A stretch of DNA of 64,000 nt from Heteroscillospira sp050943935 (GTDB lineage Bacteria; Bacillota; Clostridia; Oscillospirales; Oscillospiraceae), in NCBI GenBank assembly GCA_050943935.1, contig JBMNQC010000001.1, positions 1 through 64,000 of the forward strand. Reading direction: 5' to 3'. Numbering within the stretch: position 1 is the stretch's first letter; each line of letters opens with the position of its first letter. A program made the translations under genes and the position numbers. Shown piece by piece: positions 8,439 to 15,411 of this stretch. The notes under the pieces are model-generated. The model did no database searches and was not told where the DNA came from. It saw only the letters and a program-made list of their open reading frames with translations.

Positions 8439-8531
8439 TTGCGCATGTGGGCCGTCCCGGCCCACGCGCTTTGATTTCAGGCCGTGCCGCCTGAGGCGGC
8501 ACATGGCCATTTTGCTATGCAATAGCATAGC

Positions 8532-8569
8532 AAAAAATCCTGCTGTGAAAAATCACAGCAGGATTTTTT
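8532..8569. terminator. Bidirectional terminator, flippase and rplT
   Basis: AAAAAATCCTGCTGTGA and TCACAGCAGGATTTTTT form a perfect 17-bp stem with U-runs in both directions, ending rplT transcripts 12 bp past the stop. Confidence 0.9.
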
Positions 8570-8580
8570 AATTACTCTGA

Positions 8581-8940
8581 TTAGCCGTTCAGGGCAGCCT
8601 TTGCCTGCTCGGTGAGAGCGGTGAAGGCGGCGGGGTTGTGCAGAGCGGTCTCAGCCAGCATCTTGCGGTTCATCTCGATACCGGCCAGCTTCAGGCCGTG
8701 CATGAAGGTAGAATAGTTCATACCGTTCATCTTGCAGCCGGCGCTGATACGGGTGATCCACAGAGCGCGGAAATCTCTCTTCTTCTGCTTGCGGCCCACA
8801 TAGGAATAGCGGCCGGACTTCATCATGGCCTGCTTGGCCATCTTGAAGTGCTTGCTCTTGGCGCCCCAGTAACCCTTGGCCATGCCAAGAACCTTATTTC
8901 TTCTCTTGCGCGTCATCATTGCGCCTTTAACTCTAGCCAT
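8581..8940 (-). CDS. rplT: 50S ribosomal protein L20
   Basis: 119 residues, standard length. N-terminus MARVKGAMMTRKRRNKVLGMAKGYW with a basic, helical tail typical of L20, an early 50S assembly protein binding 23S rRNA. In Firmicutes L20 represses its own operon by binding the infC leader. Last gene of infC-rpmI-rplT, 16 bp after rpmI. Confidence 0.98.
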   Translation of the reverse strand: MARVKGAMMTRKRRNKVLGMAKGYWGAKSKHFKMAKQAMMKSGRYSYVGRKQKKRDFRALWITRISAGCKMNGMNYSTFMHGLKLAGIEMNRKMLAETALHNPAAFTALTEQAKAALNG

Positions 8941-8956
8941 CTCTTAGGTCCTCCTC

Positions 8957-9154
8957 TTATTTGTAGGGAATCATGCGCTTGATCGCAGACTCATTGGTCA
9001 CGTCTGCATAGGCACCCTGACGGAGACCTCTCTTGCGCTTGGTATCTTTCTTGGTGAGAATGTGGCTCTTGAAGGCGCGAGCGCGCTTGACTTTGCCGCT
9101 CTTTGTGAGATTGAATCTCTTTTTCGCGCCACTATGAGTCTTCAGTTTGGGCAT
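8957..9154 (-). CDS. rpmI: 50S ribosomal protein L35
   Basis: 65 residues, the family size. Begins MPKLKTHSGAKKRFNLTKSGKVKR, the L35 hallmark, and is rich in Lys and Arg. Middle gene of the operon; its start lies 3 bp after the infC stop. Confidence 0.98.
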   Translation of the reverse strand: MPKLKTHSGAKKRFNLTKSGKVKRARAFKSHILTKKDTKRKRGLRQGAYADVTNESAIKRMIPYK

Positions 9155-9157
9155 GAC

Positions 9158-9706
9158 TTATTTCTCCTTTACTTGTTCTTTCTTTGCTGTAGGTTGTGCC
9201 TTGGGCGACAGGAACATGGCCATGTTTCTACCTTCCAGCTTGGGATTTTTATCTACTGCTGCAATCTCCGCACAGGCATCGGCAAAGCGCTTGAGCAGCT
9301 CCTCGCCCAGATTTGTGTGCGCCATCTCTCTTCCTCTGAAGCGAACGGTTACTTTTACGCGGTCACCGTCGTTGAGGAACTTCTGGCCGTTGCGCAGCTT
9401 GACGTTAAAATCGTTGTCGCCTATGCTGGGGGACATACGAATTTCCTTGACATCAATCACACGCTGGTTTTTCTTGGCTTCCTTATCCCGCTTTCCCTGC
9501 TCAAAACGATACTTGCCGTAATCCATGAGCTTGCAGACCGGGGGATTGGAGCCCGGAGCAATCTTGACCAGGTCAAGATCCCGCTCCTCCGCGATGGACA
9601 TAGCCGCAGCAGCGGTCATAACACCAAGCTGCTCGCCGCTCTCGCTGATGAGGCGAACCTCCTTGTCGCGGATTTCTTCGTTTATCTGATGATCCATGTT
9701 TGCGAT
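9158..9706 (-). CDS. infC: Translation initiation factor IF-3, probable ATC start
   Basis: About 182 residues. N-domain INEEIRDKEVRLISESGEQLG and C-domain with LDLVKIAPGSNPPVCKLMDYGKYRFEQ, followed by the conserved FRGREM and GRNMAMFL. IF-3 binds the 30S subunit and checks start codons. The only strong SD (GGAGGTG) is 7 nt from an ATC at 9704-9706 but 16 nt from the first ATG (9697). A rare AUH start is the known autoregulatory device of infC in E. coli and Bacillus, so ATC is chosen; if ATG is used the protein is three residues shorter. Confidence 0.93.
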   Translation of the reverse strand: MANMDHQINEEIRDKEVRLISESGEQLGVMTAAAAMSIAEERDLDLVKIAPGSNPPVCKLMDYGKYRFEQGKRDKEAKKNQRVIDVKEIRMSPSIGDNDFNVKLRNGQKFLNDGDRVKVTVRFRGREMAHTNLGEELLKRFADACAEIAAVDKNPKLEGRNMAMFLSPKAQPTAKKEQVKEK

Positions 9707-9895
9707 ACCAACACACCTCCAAGCAAATCGCAGGGGCATTTTAGCCCCGATAAATACAAAGCGCGGATACATGGTATCCGCGCATAAAATCCCGAAAAGC
9801 CCCTCTGCTGGCAGAGGAGAAAGACTTTATTAACCGGACTCGCTCCCTGGCGGTACGGTGAGGACGAATACCTTCGCTCCTTCTTTGTTATAAGC
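9707..9895 (-). ncRNA. Structured infC leader (L20-leader type)
   Basis: About 190 nt between promoter and infC hold successive hairpins on the minus strand: a CCTCTGC/GCAGAGG stem followed by GGGCTTTTC, then GCGGATAC/GTATCCGC, then GGGGC/GCCCC just before the SD. This resembles the terminator-bearing ribosomal L20 leader of Firmicutes infC-rpmI-rplT operons. I match it by position and architecture, not by a covariance search. Confidence 0.6.
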
Positions 9896-9901
9896 CCTGT
9901 T

Positions 9902-9930
9902 AGTATAGCAGAGTATTTTGCTCTTGTCAA
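9902..9930 (-). promoter_or_regulatory. infC operon sigma-A promoter
   Basis: Minus strand TTGACA (9925-9930), 17-bp spacer, TATACT (9902-9907). Confidence 0.9.
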
Positions 9931-9937
9931 CAGGGAA

Positions 9938-10396
9938 ATGGATAATTTTTTCCGTTCCGGCAAAGCTATCTCCGAGGTGATGCGATTGAGACCCCTGGAG
10001 ACCGCAAGTGTATTCTTTACCGGCGCGCTTGGCTACTGGGCGCTTGAACTGCTGTGGCGCGGTCACACACATTGGACCATGCCGCTTACAGGCGGCGTTT
10101 GTCTTATTATGATATACATCATAGCCAACTTCACATCAGAGGCTCTGTGGAAAAAATGGGTGATGTGCGCCTGCTGCGTAACCACCGCGGAGTTTCTGGT
10201 GGGCATAGTGGTGAACCTGCGCCTGGGCTGGGCGGTATGGGATTACTCATCCATGCCCATGAATCTCTATGGTCAGATATGCCCCCTGTTCACAATGTTC
10301 TGGGCGCTGCTTGCCATTCCCTGTGTATTTTTGTGCAATATTCTGCGCTATTTTGTCTTTATCCCCCTGTACCGGAGGGGCGATCACAGTCCCTGA
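9938..10396 (+). CDS. CmpB-like putative ABC transporter permease (type IV)
   Basis: 152 residues with about four membrane helices. It resembles the CmpB/putative ABC-transporter type IV family: ALGYWALELLWRG near the start, FTSEALWKKW in the middle, and LRLGWAVWDYSSMPMNLYGQICPLF near the end, the most characteristic stretch. Function unproven in this family. The start is uncertain: ATG 9938 has a weak SD, and ATG 9980 is possible. It begins beside the infC promoter (divergent), and its 3' end overlaps convergent deoC by 13 bp. Confidence 0.75.
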   Translation: MDNFFRSGKAISEVMRLRPLETASVFFTGALGYWALELLWRGHTHWTMPLTGGVCLIMIYIIANFTSEALWKKWVMCACCVTTAEFLVGIVVNLRLGWAVWDYSSMPMNLYGQICPLFTMFWALLAIPCVFLCNILRYFVFIPLYRRGDHSP

Positions 10397-11040
10397 GCCG
10401 CCGCCAGCTTGACTATCCGGCTGGTGCCCAGACGGTCGGCCCCGAGAGCTATAAAGCGTTCGGCGTCCTCAAGGCTGGAGATGCCGCCCGCGGCCTTGAC
10501 CTTTAGATTGGGAGCCGAGTACCTGCGCAGGAGCTCCACATCCTCAGCAGTAGCTCCCCCTGTGGAGAAGCCGGTGGAGGTTTTTATATAGTCCGCCCCG
10601 GATTCCGAGACTATTTCACACAGCTTAATTTTCTCATCGTCTGTGAGCAGGCAGGTCTCTATTATCACCTTCAGGACCTTGCCCTCGCAGGCGCTTCTGA
10701 CCTCGCGAATTTCCTCCAGGAGCTCGTCCCACATGGCGTCCTTGACCCAGCCGAGGTTTATTACCATATCTATCTCGTCCGCTCCGTCCAGCACGGTCTG
10801 CTGAGCTTCGGCCGCCTTGATATTCGGCAGGCTGTAGCCGTTTGGAAAGCCTATCACGGTGCATACCGGCAGGCGCCCTTCCAGATACTCGGCGGCTCTC
10901 GCCACATAGGAAGCCGGGATGCAGACGGATGCAACGCCGTAGCGCACGCCCTGGTCACAGAGCGTTTCTATCTCCTCCCAGGTGCAGTCGGGTCTGAGCA
11001 GAGTATGGTCGCATTTTGCCAAAATTTCACGGATATCCAT
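10384..11040 (-). CDS. deoC: Deoxyribose-phosphate aldolase
   Basis: 218 residues, normal for DeoC class I aldolases. Seen: CDHTLLRPDCTWEEI, CTVIGFPNG, EIDMVINLG, VKVIIET-type strand (KVLKVIIET) with the Schiff-base region ADYIKTSTGFSTGGAT. Cleaves 2-deoxyribose 5-phosphate to glyceraldehyde 3-phosphate and acetaldehyde in deoxynucleoside catabolism. Stands alone here, with its own promoter, rather than in a deo operon. Confidence 0.97.
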   Translation of the reverse strand: MDIREILAKCDHTLLRPDCTWEEIETLCDQGVRYGVASVCIPASYVARAAEYLEGRLPVCTVIGFPNGYSLPNIKAAEAQQTVLDGADEIDMVINLGWVKDAMWDELLEEIREVRSACEGKVLKVIIETCLLTDDEKIKLCEIVSESGADYIKTSTGFSTGGATAEDVELLRRYSAPNLKVKAAGGISSLEDAERFIALGADRLGTSRIVKLAAAQGL

Positions 11041-11070
11041 ATAATCATCCTTTCATAACGGGATGACTAT

Positions 11071-11099
11071 ATTGTACCCCAAAGCCCGGCCAACATCAA
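11071..11099 (-). promoter_or_regulatory. deoC promoter
   Basis: TTGATG (11094-11099), 17-bp spacer, TACAAT (11071-11076), about 30 bp upstream of the deoC start. Confidence 0.75.
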
Positions 11100-11168
11100 T
11101 AGCAAAGCCGCTCATATCCGGCATCCAAGGCGAATACACTTTGATATCAAATGATACGAGGTGTGCTT

Positions 11169-11774
11169 ATGGATTATCTTAGAGAGGCAAACCGGGTCGA
11201 GCTGTGCGGCACGGCGGCAGGCGGCAGCGTTTTTTCCCACGTCAGCCGGGATGTGGAGTTTTATACCTTTCCGCTGGAGGTGGCACGGCTGTCCGGCAAT
11301 ATCGACAGGCTCAACATCATCGTCCGCCGGGAGCTGCTGGAGCAAACTGAGGTGACGGAGGCAGACTGCCTCACAGTTTTGGGTGAGCTGCGCTCCTTCA
11401 ACAACAAGAGCGACGTGGGTAACCGGCTTGTCATAACCGTTTACGCCCGTGAGATCATCATGGGCGGCGATTGCGACTGCAACCACGTATGGCTGACGGG
11501 AACCCTGTGCAAAAAGCCAAATCTGCGCACCACCCCCATGGGGCGGGACATATGCGACCTTATGCTGGCTGTAAACCGCCACTATGGGCGCAGCGACTAT
11601 CTGCCGTGCATAGCCTGGGGCTCACGGGCAAGAGAGGCCGCCGCCTGGGACGTGGGCACCGTGGTCTCCCTGGAGGGGCGCATACAGAGCCGGAGATACA
11701 TAAAAACTCTGGACGGCGTACCTGTGGAGAAAACAGCTTTCGAGGTATCCGTAACAGAGCTGGAGCAGGTGTAG
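11169..11774 (+). CDS. Tandem OB-fold single-stranded DNA-binding-like protein
   Basis: 201 residues from ATG 11169 (SD GAGGTG). The C-terminal half (about 108-200) is SSB/PriB-like: VWLTGTLCKKPNLRTTPMG, DYLPCIAWG and LEGRIQSRRY. The N-terminal half has a second diverged OB-like pattern starting NRVELCGTA and containing LGELRSFNNKS. The acidic DDIPF-type tail of canonical SSB, which recruits partner proteins, is absent. Probably an accessory ssDNA or RNA-binding protein rather than the main replication SSB. Monocistronic, next to a 12-bp palindrome TTTGATATCAAA about 15 bp upstream. Confidence 0.75.
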   Translation: MDYLREANRVELCGTAAGGSVFSHVSRDVEFYTFPLEVARLSGNIDRLNIIVRRELLEQTEVTEADCLTVLGELRSFNNKSDVGNRLVITVYAREIIMGGDCDCNHVWLTGTLCKKPNLRTTPMGRDICDLMLAVNRHYGRSDYLPCIAWGSRAREAAAWDVGTVVSLEGRIQSRRYIKTLDGVPVEKTAFEVSVTELEQV

Positions 11775-11842
11775 GCACGTTTTCTTAATATGCCAGATGT
11801 TGATCCCTATTTGCTTCCGCGCCCAGGTAAAGTTTTGGATAT

Positions 11843-11894
11843 GCGCGAAGCGCCACAGCAATTATTCACTCTTCATTATTCATTATTCACTTAA
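11843..11894 (+). repeat. Dispersed AT-rich intergenic repeat, copy B
   Basis: GCGCGAAGCGCCACAG followed by CAATTATTCA and TTCATTATT/TTCACTTAAC tails. Same family as 170-224 and 19740-19787; abuts the terminator of lysA. Confidence 0.8.
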
Positions 11895-11926
11895 CATCCC
11901 GGCTGCCTGTTGGCAGCCGGGATGTT
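11893..11926. terminator. Terminator between ssb-like gene and lysA
   Basis: AACATCCCGGCTGCC and GGCAGCCGGGATGTT form a 15-bp stem with a tiny loop, between convergent genes. Confidence 0.8.
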
Positions 11927-11936
11927 TCATATCATA

Positions 11937-13184
11937 TCAGAAATCAAGCGTTGCAAAGTAGTCCTGGGGGGTCTCGGCGCGGCGGATGAGGCGGGGCGTA
12001 CCGTCGGGCTGAAGCAGTACCTCGGCGGAGCGGAGCTTGCCGTTGTAGTTGTAGCCCATGGAGTGGCCGTGGGCTCCGGTATCGTGTATCACCACGAAAT
12101 CGCCCTTTTCTATGAGGGGCAGCCAGCGGTCAACGGCGAACTTGTCGTTGTTCTCGCAGAGGCCGCCGGTGACGTCGTACAGGTGGTCGCAGGGAGCGTC
12201 CTCCTTACCTGCCACGGTGATGTGGTGGTAGGCGCCGTACATGGCGGGGCGCATGAGGTTGCAGGCGCAGGCATCCACGCCCACATAGTTCTTGTGGGTA
12301 TGCTTGTGGTGCAGGCAGCGGGTGACCAGGCATCCGTAGGGAGCCAGCATGAAGCGGCCCAGCTCGGTGCACAGGCGCACATCGCCCATACCCGCGGGCA
12401 CCAGGATCTCGTTATAGACCTTGCGCACAGCCTCGCCTATATAGGCAATGTCGTTTGCCTGCTGGTCGGGGCGGTAGGGCACGCCCACGCCGCCGGAGAG
12501 GTTAATAAAGGTGATATGGCAGCCGGTCTCCTCCTTAAGCTCCACAGCCAGACGGAAGAGCTGCATGGCCAGGGTGGGATAGTAGTCGTTGGTAGTGGTG
12601 TTGGAGGCCAGGAAGGCGTGGATGCCGAACTCCTTGGCTCCCTTCTCCTTGAGAATACGGTAGGCCTGGAACATCTGGGGCTTGGTCATACCGTACTTGG
12701 CGTCGCCGGGAGAGTCCATGATGGTGTTGCTTATGGAGAAGTATCCGCCGGGGTTGAAGCGGCAGGAAATTTTCTCCGGGATATAGCCTATGGTCTTTTC
12801 CAGAAAATCGATGTGGGTGATATCGTCCAGATTGATGGTGGCTCCCAGCCTGGCGGCCAGCTCAAAATCCTCGGCGGGAGTGTCGTTGGAGGAGAACATT
12901 ATCTCGTCTCCGGTGATTCCGCACTTCTCGCAGAGCATCAGCTCGGTGAGTGAAGAGCAGTCCATGCCGCAGCCCTCCTCCTGGAGTATCTTCATTATAG
13001 AGGGGTTGGGAGTGGCTTTTACTGCGAAATACTCTTTATAGCCCTTATTCCATGAAAAGGCGTCATACAGGCGGCGGGCATTCTCGCGTATGCCCTGCTC
13101 GTCATAGAGATGGTAAGGCGTGGGGAACTGCTCGGAAAACTTCTGAAGCTGTTCCAGAGTTACAAATGGTTTTTTCATTTTCAT
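11937..13184 (-). CDS. lysA: Diaminopimelate decarboxylase
   Basis: 415 residues, fold type III PLP enzyme. Lys of FAVKATPNPSIMKIL is the PLP Schiff-base residue; LSGGVGVPYRP is the glycine-rich phosphate loop, ELGRFMLAPYG carries substrate contacts and GGLCENNDKFA is the active-site Cys region contributed across the dimer. Converts meso-diaminopimelate to lysine. Lies 39 bp downstream of the histidine kinase gene on the same strand, so possibly the third gene of that operon. AAGGAT SD; a second ATG at 13178 is also possible. Confidence 0.93.
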   Translation of the reverse strand: MKMKKPFVTLEQLQKFSEQFPTPYHLYDEQGIRENARRLYDAFSWNKGYKEYFAVKATPNPSIMKILQEEGCGMDCSSLTELMLCEKCGITGDEIMFSSNDTPAEDFELAARLGATINLDDITHIDFLEKTIGYIPEKISCRFNPGGYFSISNTIMDSPGDAKYGMTKPQMFQAYRILKEKGAKEFGIHAFLASNTTTNDYYPTLAMQLFRLAVELKEETGCHITFINLSGGVGVPYRPDQQANDIAYIGEAVRKVYNEILVPAGMGDVRLCTELGRFMLAPYGCLVTRCLHHKHTHKNYVGVDACACNLMRPAMYGAYHHITVAGKEDAPCDHLYDVTGGLCENNDKFAVDRWLPLIEKGDFVVIHDTGAHGHSMGYNYNGKLRSAEVLLQPDGTPRLIRRAETPQDYFATLDF

Positions 13185-13223
13185 CTATCCTTTCAAACCC
13201 GATGGAATCGGGTAAATATCTGT

Positions 13224-14552
13224 TCAGACTTTAGCAAAGCTGAGACGGATGGTAGTGCCGACCCCCGCTTTACTGTCCAGCTCAAGTCTGGCTTTATGGA
13301 AAGCCGCGCCGTTCTTGACAATGCTGAGGCCCAGGCCCGTTCCGCCGGTGGCCTTGGAGTGGCTCTTGTCCACCCGGTAAAAGCGCTCGAACACCCGGTT
13401 CTGGTGCTCCCTGGGTATGCCCACGCCTGTGTCAGCCACGGTGAGCATTACGCTGTTGCCCATTTCGCGCACGCTCATTGTTACGCTGCCATGGGGACGG
13501 TTATATTTTATGGCGTTGTCGCATAGATTATATACCATTTCGTCCAGCAGGCCGGCGTTGCCGAGTATCCTGCCGCCTCCGCCGGACACGGACAGGCTTA
13601 CTCCATGCTCCTCTGCCTTGGCCGCCAGGCGCTCGGACACGCTCAGCACTACAGGCATAAGCTCCAGCTCCTCTACCGGCAAAGCGGTGCCGCCCTCGTC
13701 CAGACGGGACAGGCGCATTATATCGTCGGTAAGCGATATTAGCCGCTGAGCCTCATCGTATATCTTGGAGGCAAACCAGCCGGCGTCCTCCGCTTTGGCC
13801 ATACCCTCTTTCATAAGCTCGGCATAGCCGGAGATGGAGGTCAGGGGCGTTTTCAGCTCATGGGAGACGTTTGCGGAAAATTCCCGGCGCATTTTCTCCG
13901 CCGCCTGATATTCGGTTACATCCCGCAGGAACACCACAGCGCCCCGGATGACCTTTTCAACCGCCACGGGGTTCACGCTCAGCTCCACGGTGCTCTCGCC
14001 CAGCTCCAGAAAATCCCGGGCGCTTTTCCCGCCCAGCGCCTCGTTTACCGCAGCCTGGAGCGGCATGGCGTTGTTGGCCGCCATTATGTGCTTGCCCAGA
14101 AACTCTCCCGGCTCCGCGCCGAGCATAGAGCATGCGCTGTTGTTCATGGACATAATGATTCCCTTGCGGTCCAGCAGTATAAGCCCCTCCTGCATATTTG
14201 CAACCACCAGGCTGAGATTGCGCTCTTTTTCCTCAAGTTCATCCGAGGAATTCTGCAAAAGACTGCTCTGAGCATCAAGTCTGCGTTTTAAATGGGACAG
14301 TTCGACATAATCGTCTTCACTTCGCTCCAGAGGACGGACTATACTGTTAGCCAGCAGCAAACTCAGCAGCACAGCCGCCGTAAGCGCCAGGGCCAGGATT
14401 ATAACAACATAGAAAATATATTCCGGCTCACGCAGCGCTTCGGCGCCGTAATGGTCTATCCAGTAGCGCTCAAGCAGCAGAAAGCTCACGGCCACTACCG
14501 CTACCGCCGCTGCCGACAGAGCAAACATGGACTTTGTTATCTTCTCTCTCAC
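13224..14552 (-). CDS. PhoR-type sensor histidine kinase
   Basis: 442 residues. Two N-terminal membrane helices (about 10-27 and 46-68) enclose a very short outside loop, followed by a coiled stretch, a PAS domain (about 110-210), HisKA with FSANVSHELKTPLTSISGYAEL (phosphorylated His) and HATPase_c with NLCDNAIKYN, DTGVGIP and GGTGLGLSIVK. The family resembles PhoR/ResE. The minimal external loop argues for sensing in the membrane or cytosol, or through a partner. Three bp separate it from the response regulator. Confidence 0.93.
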   Translation of the reverse strand: MREKITKSMFALSAAAVAVVAVSFLLLERYWIDHYGAEALREPEYIFYVVIILALALTAAVLLSLLLANSIVRPLERSEDDYVELSHLKRRLDAQSSLLQNSSDELEEKERNLSLVVANMQEGLILLDRKGIIMSMNNSACSMLGAEPGEFLGKHIMAANNAMPLQAAVNEALGGKSARDFLELGESTVELSVNPVAVEKVIRGAVVFLRDVTEYQAAEKMRREFSANVSHELKTPLTSISGYAELMKEGMAKAEDAGWFASKIYDEAQRLISLTDDIMRLSRLDEGGTALPVEELELMPVVLSVSERLAAKAEEHGVSLSVSGGGGRILGNAGLLDEMVYNLCDNAIKYNRPHGSVTMSVREMGNSVMLTVADTGVGIPREHQNRVFERFYRVDKSHSKATGGTGLGLSIVKNGAAFHKARLELDSKAGVGTTIRLSFAKV

Positions 14553-14555
14553 GGG

Positions 14556-15224
14556 CTACCCCACTATCTTGTAGCCCACACCCCGCACCGTCTCCACCAG
14601 AGAGCCGGCCTCGCCCAGCTTCTGGCGCAGGGTGCGCACATGGACGTCCACGGTGCGTGTCTCTACATCGCAGCCTATACCCCACACCTTGTCCAGCAGC
14701 TTATCGCGGCTGAGAACCCGGCCGCGGTTTTCCATAAGGCAGGACAGCAGCTCAAACTCCTTAAAGGTCAGGCTTATCTCACGGTCGTCCACCATTGCCA
14801 CGCGCCTGTCGCCGTCTATTACTATGCCGCCCACAGACAGGGTATCTCCCGGACGCTCCTCCGGCACCCGGCGCAGCACGGCGCGGATGCGGGCCAGCAG
14901 CTCCATCATGCCGAAGGGCTTTGTAATATAGTCGTCGGCGCCCTTGTCCAGAGCCGTGACCTTATCGAATTCGCTGCCCAGAGCCGTGACCATGATAACA
15001 GGTATCTTGGCCGTGGCGGCATTGGCCTTTAGCTTTGCAAGTATACTCAGGCCGTCCTCGCCCGGGAGCATCACATCCAGCAATATAAGCTCCGTGCGGG
15101 CCGGCTGGAGCGCCGAGAAAAATGTATCTGCGTCCGGATAGCCCTCCGCCTCATAGGATGAGTTTTTGAGGGCGTAAAGAACCAGCTCACGAATGCTGTT
15201 ATCGTCTTCAATAAAACAGACCAT
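14556..15224 (-). CDS. OmpR/PhoB-family response regulator
   Basis: 222 residues from ATG 15224, chosen over an upstream ATG at 15254 because GAGGA lies 7 nt before it. Receiver domain: acidic pair IEDD, phospho-acceptor in LLDVMLPGEDG, VTALGS switch Thr, KPF Lys. DNA-binding winged helix: LTFKEFELLSCLMENRGRVLSRDKLLDKVWG and TVDVHVRTLRQKLG. First gene of an operon with the kinase. The likely target (phosphate, envelope) is not shown by the context. Confidence 0.94.
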   Translation of the reverse strand: MVCFIEDDNSIRELVLYALKNSSYEAEGYPDADTFFSALQPARTELILLDVMLPGEDGLSILAKLKANAATAKIPVIMVTALGSEFDKVTALDKGADDYITKPFGMMELLARIRAVLRRVPEERPGDTLSVGGIVIDGDRRVAMVDDREISLTFKEFELLSCLMENRGRVLSRDKLLDKVWGIGCDVETRTVDVHVRTLRQKLGEAGSLVETVRGVGYKIVG

Positions 15225-15256
15225 TTTGTTTCCTCTCATAACGATATACTGCATTA

Positions 15257-15285
15257 ATCATAACACGGAGGAAATTCTCGGTCAA
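15257..15285 (-). promoter_or_regulatory. Promoter of the two-component operon
   Basis: TTGACC (15280-15285), 17-bp spacer, TATGAT (15257-15262) on the minus strand. Confidence 0.8.
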
Positions 15286-15352
15286 ATATAAATTTTCTTT
15301 TGACTTTTTATCGTAAATAAACATAAAATCCAACTTTTATTCCAATTTTATG

Positions 15353-15382
15353 TTGTGAAAAACACCGCAAATCCGCTATAAT
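15353..15382 (+). promoter_or_regulatory. glgBA promoter
   Basis: TTGTGA (15353-15358), 18-bp spacer, perfect TATAAT (15377-15382), 30 bp before the glgB start. Confidence 0.7.
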
Positions 15383-15411
15383 TGATACAGAAAATGTTGG
15401 GAGGTGCTCTT

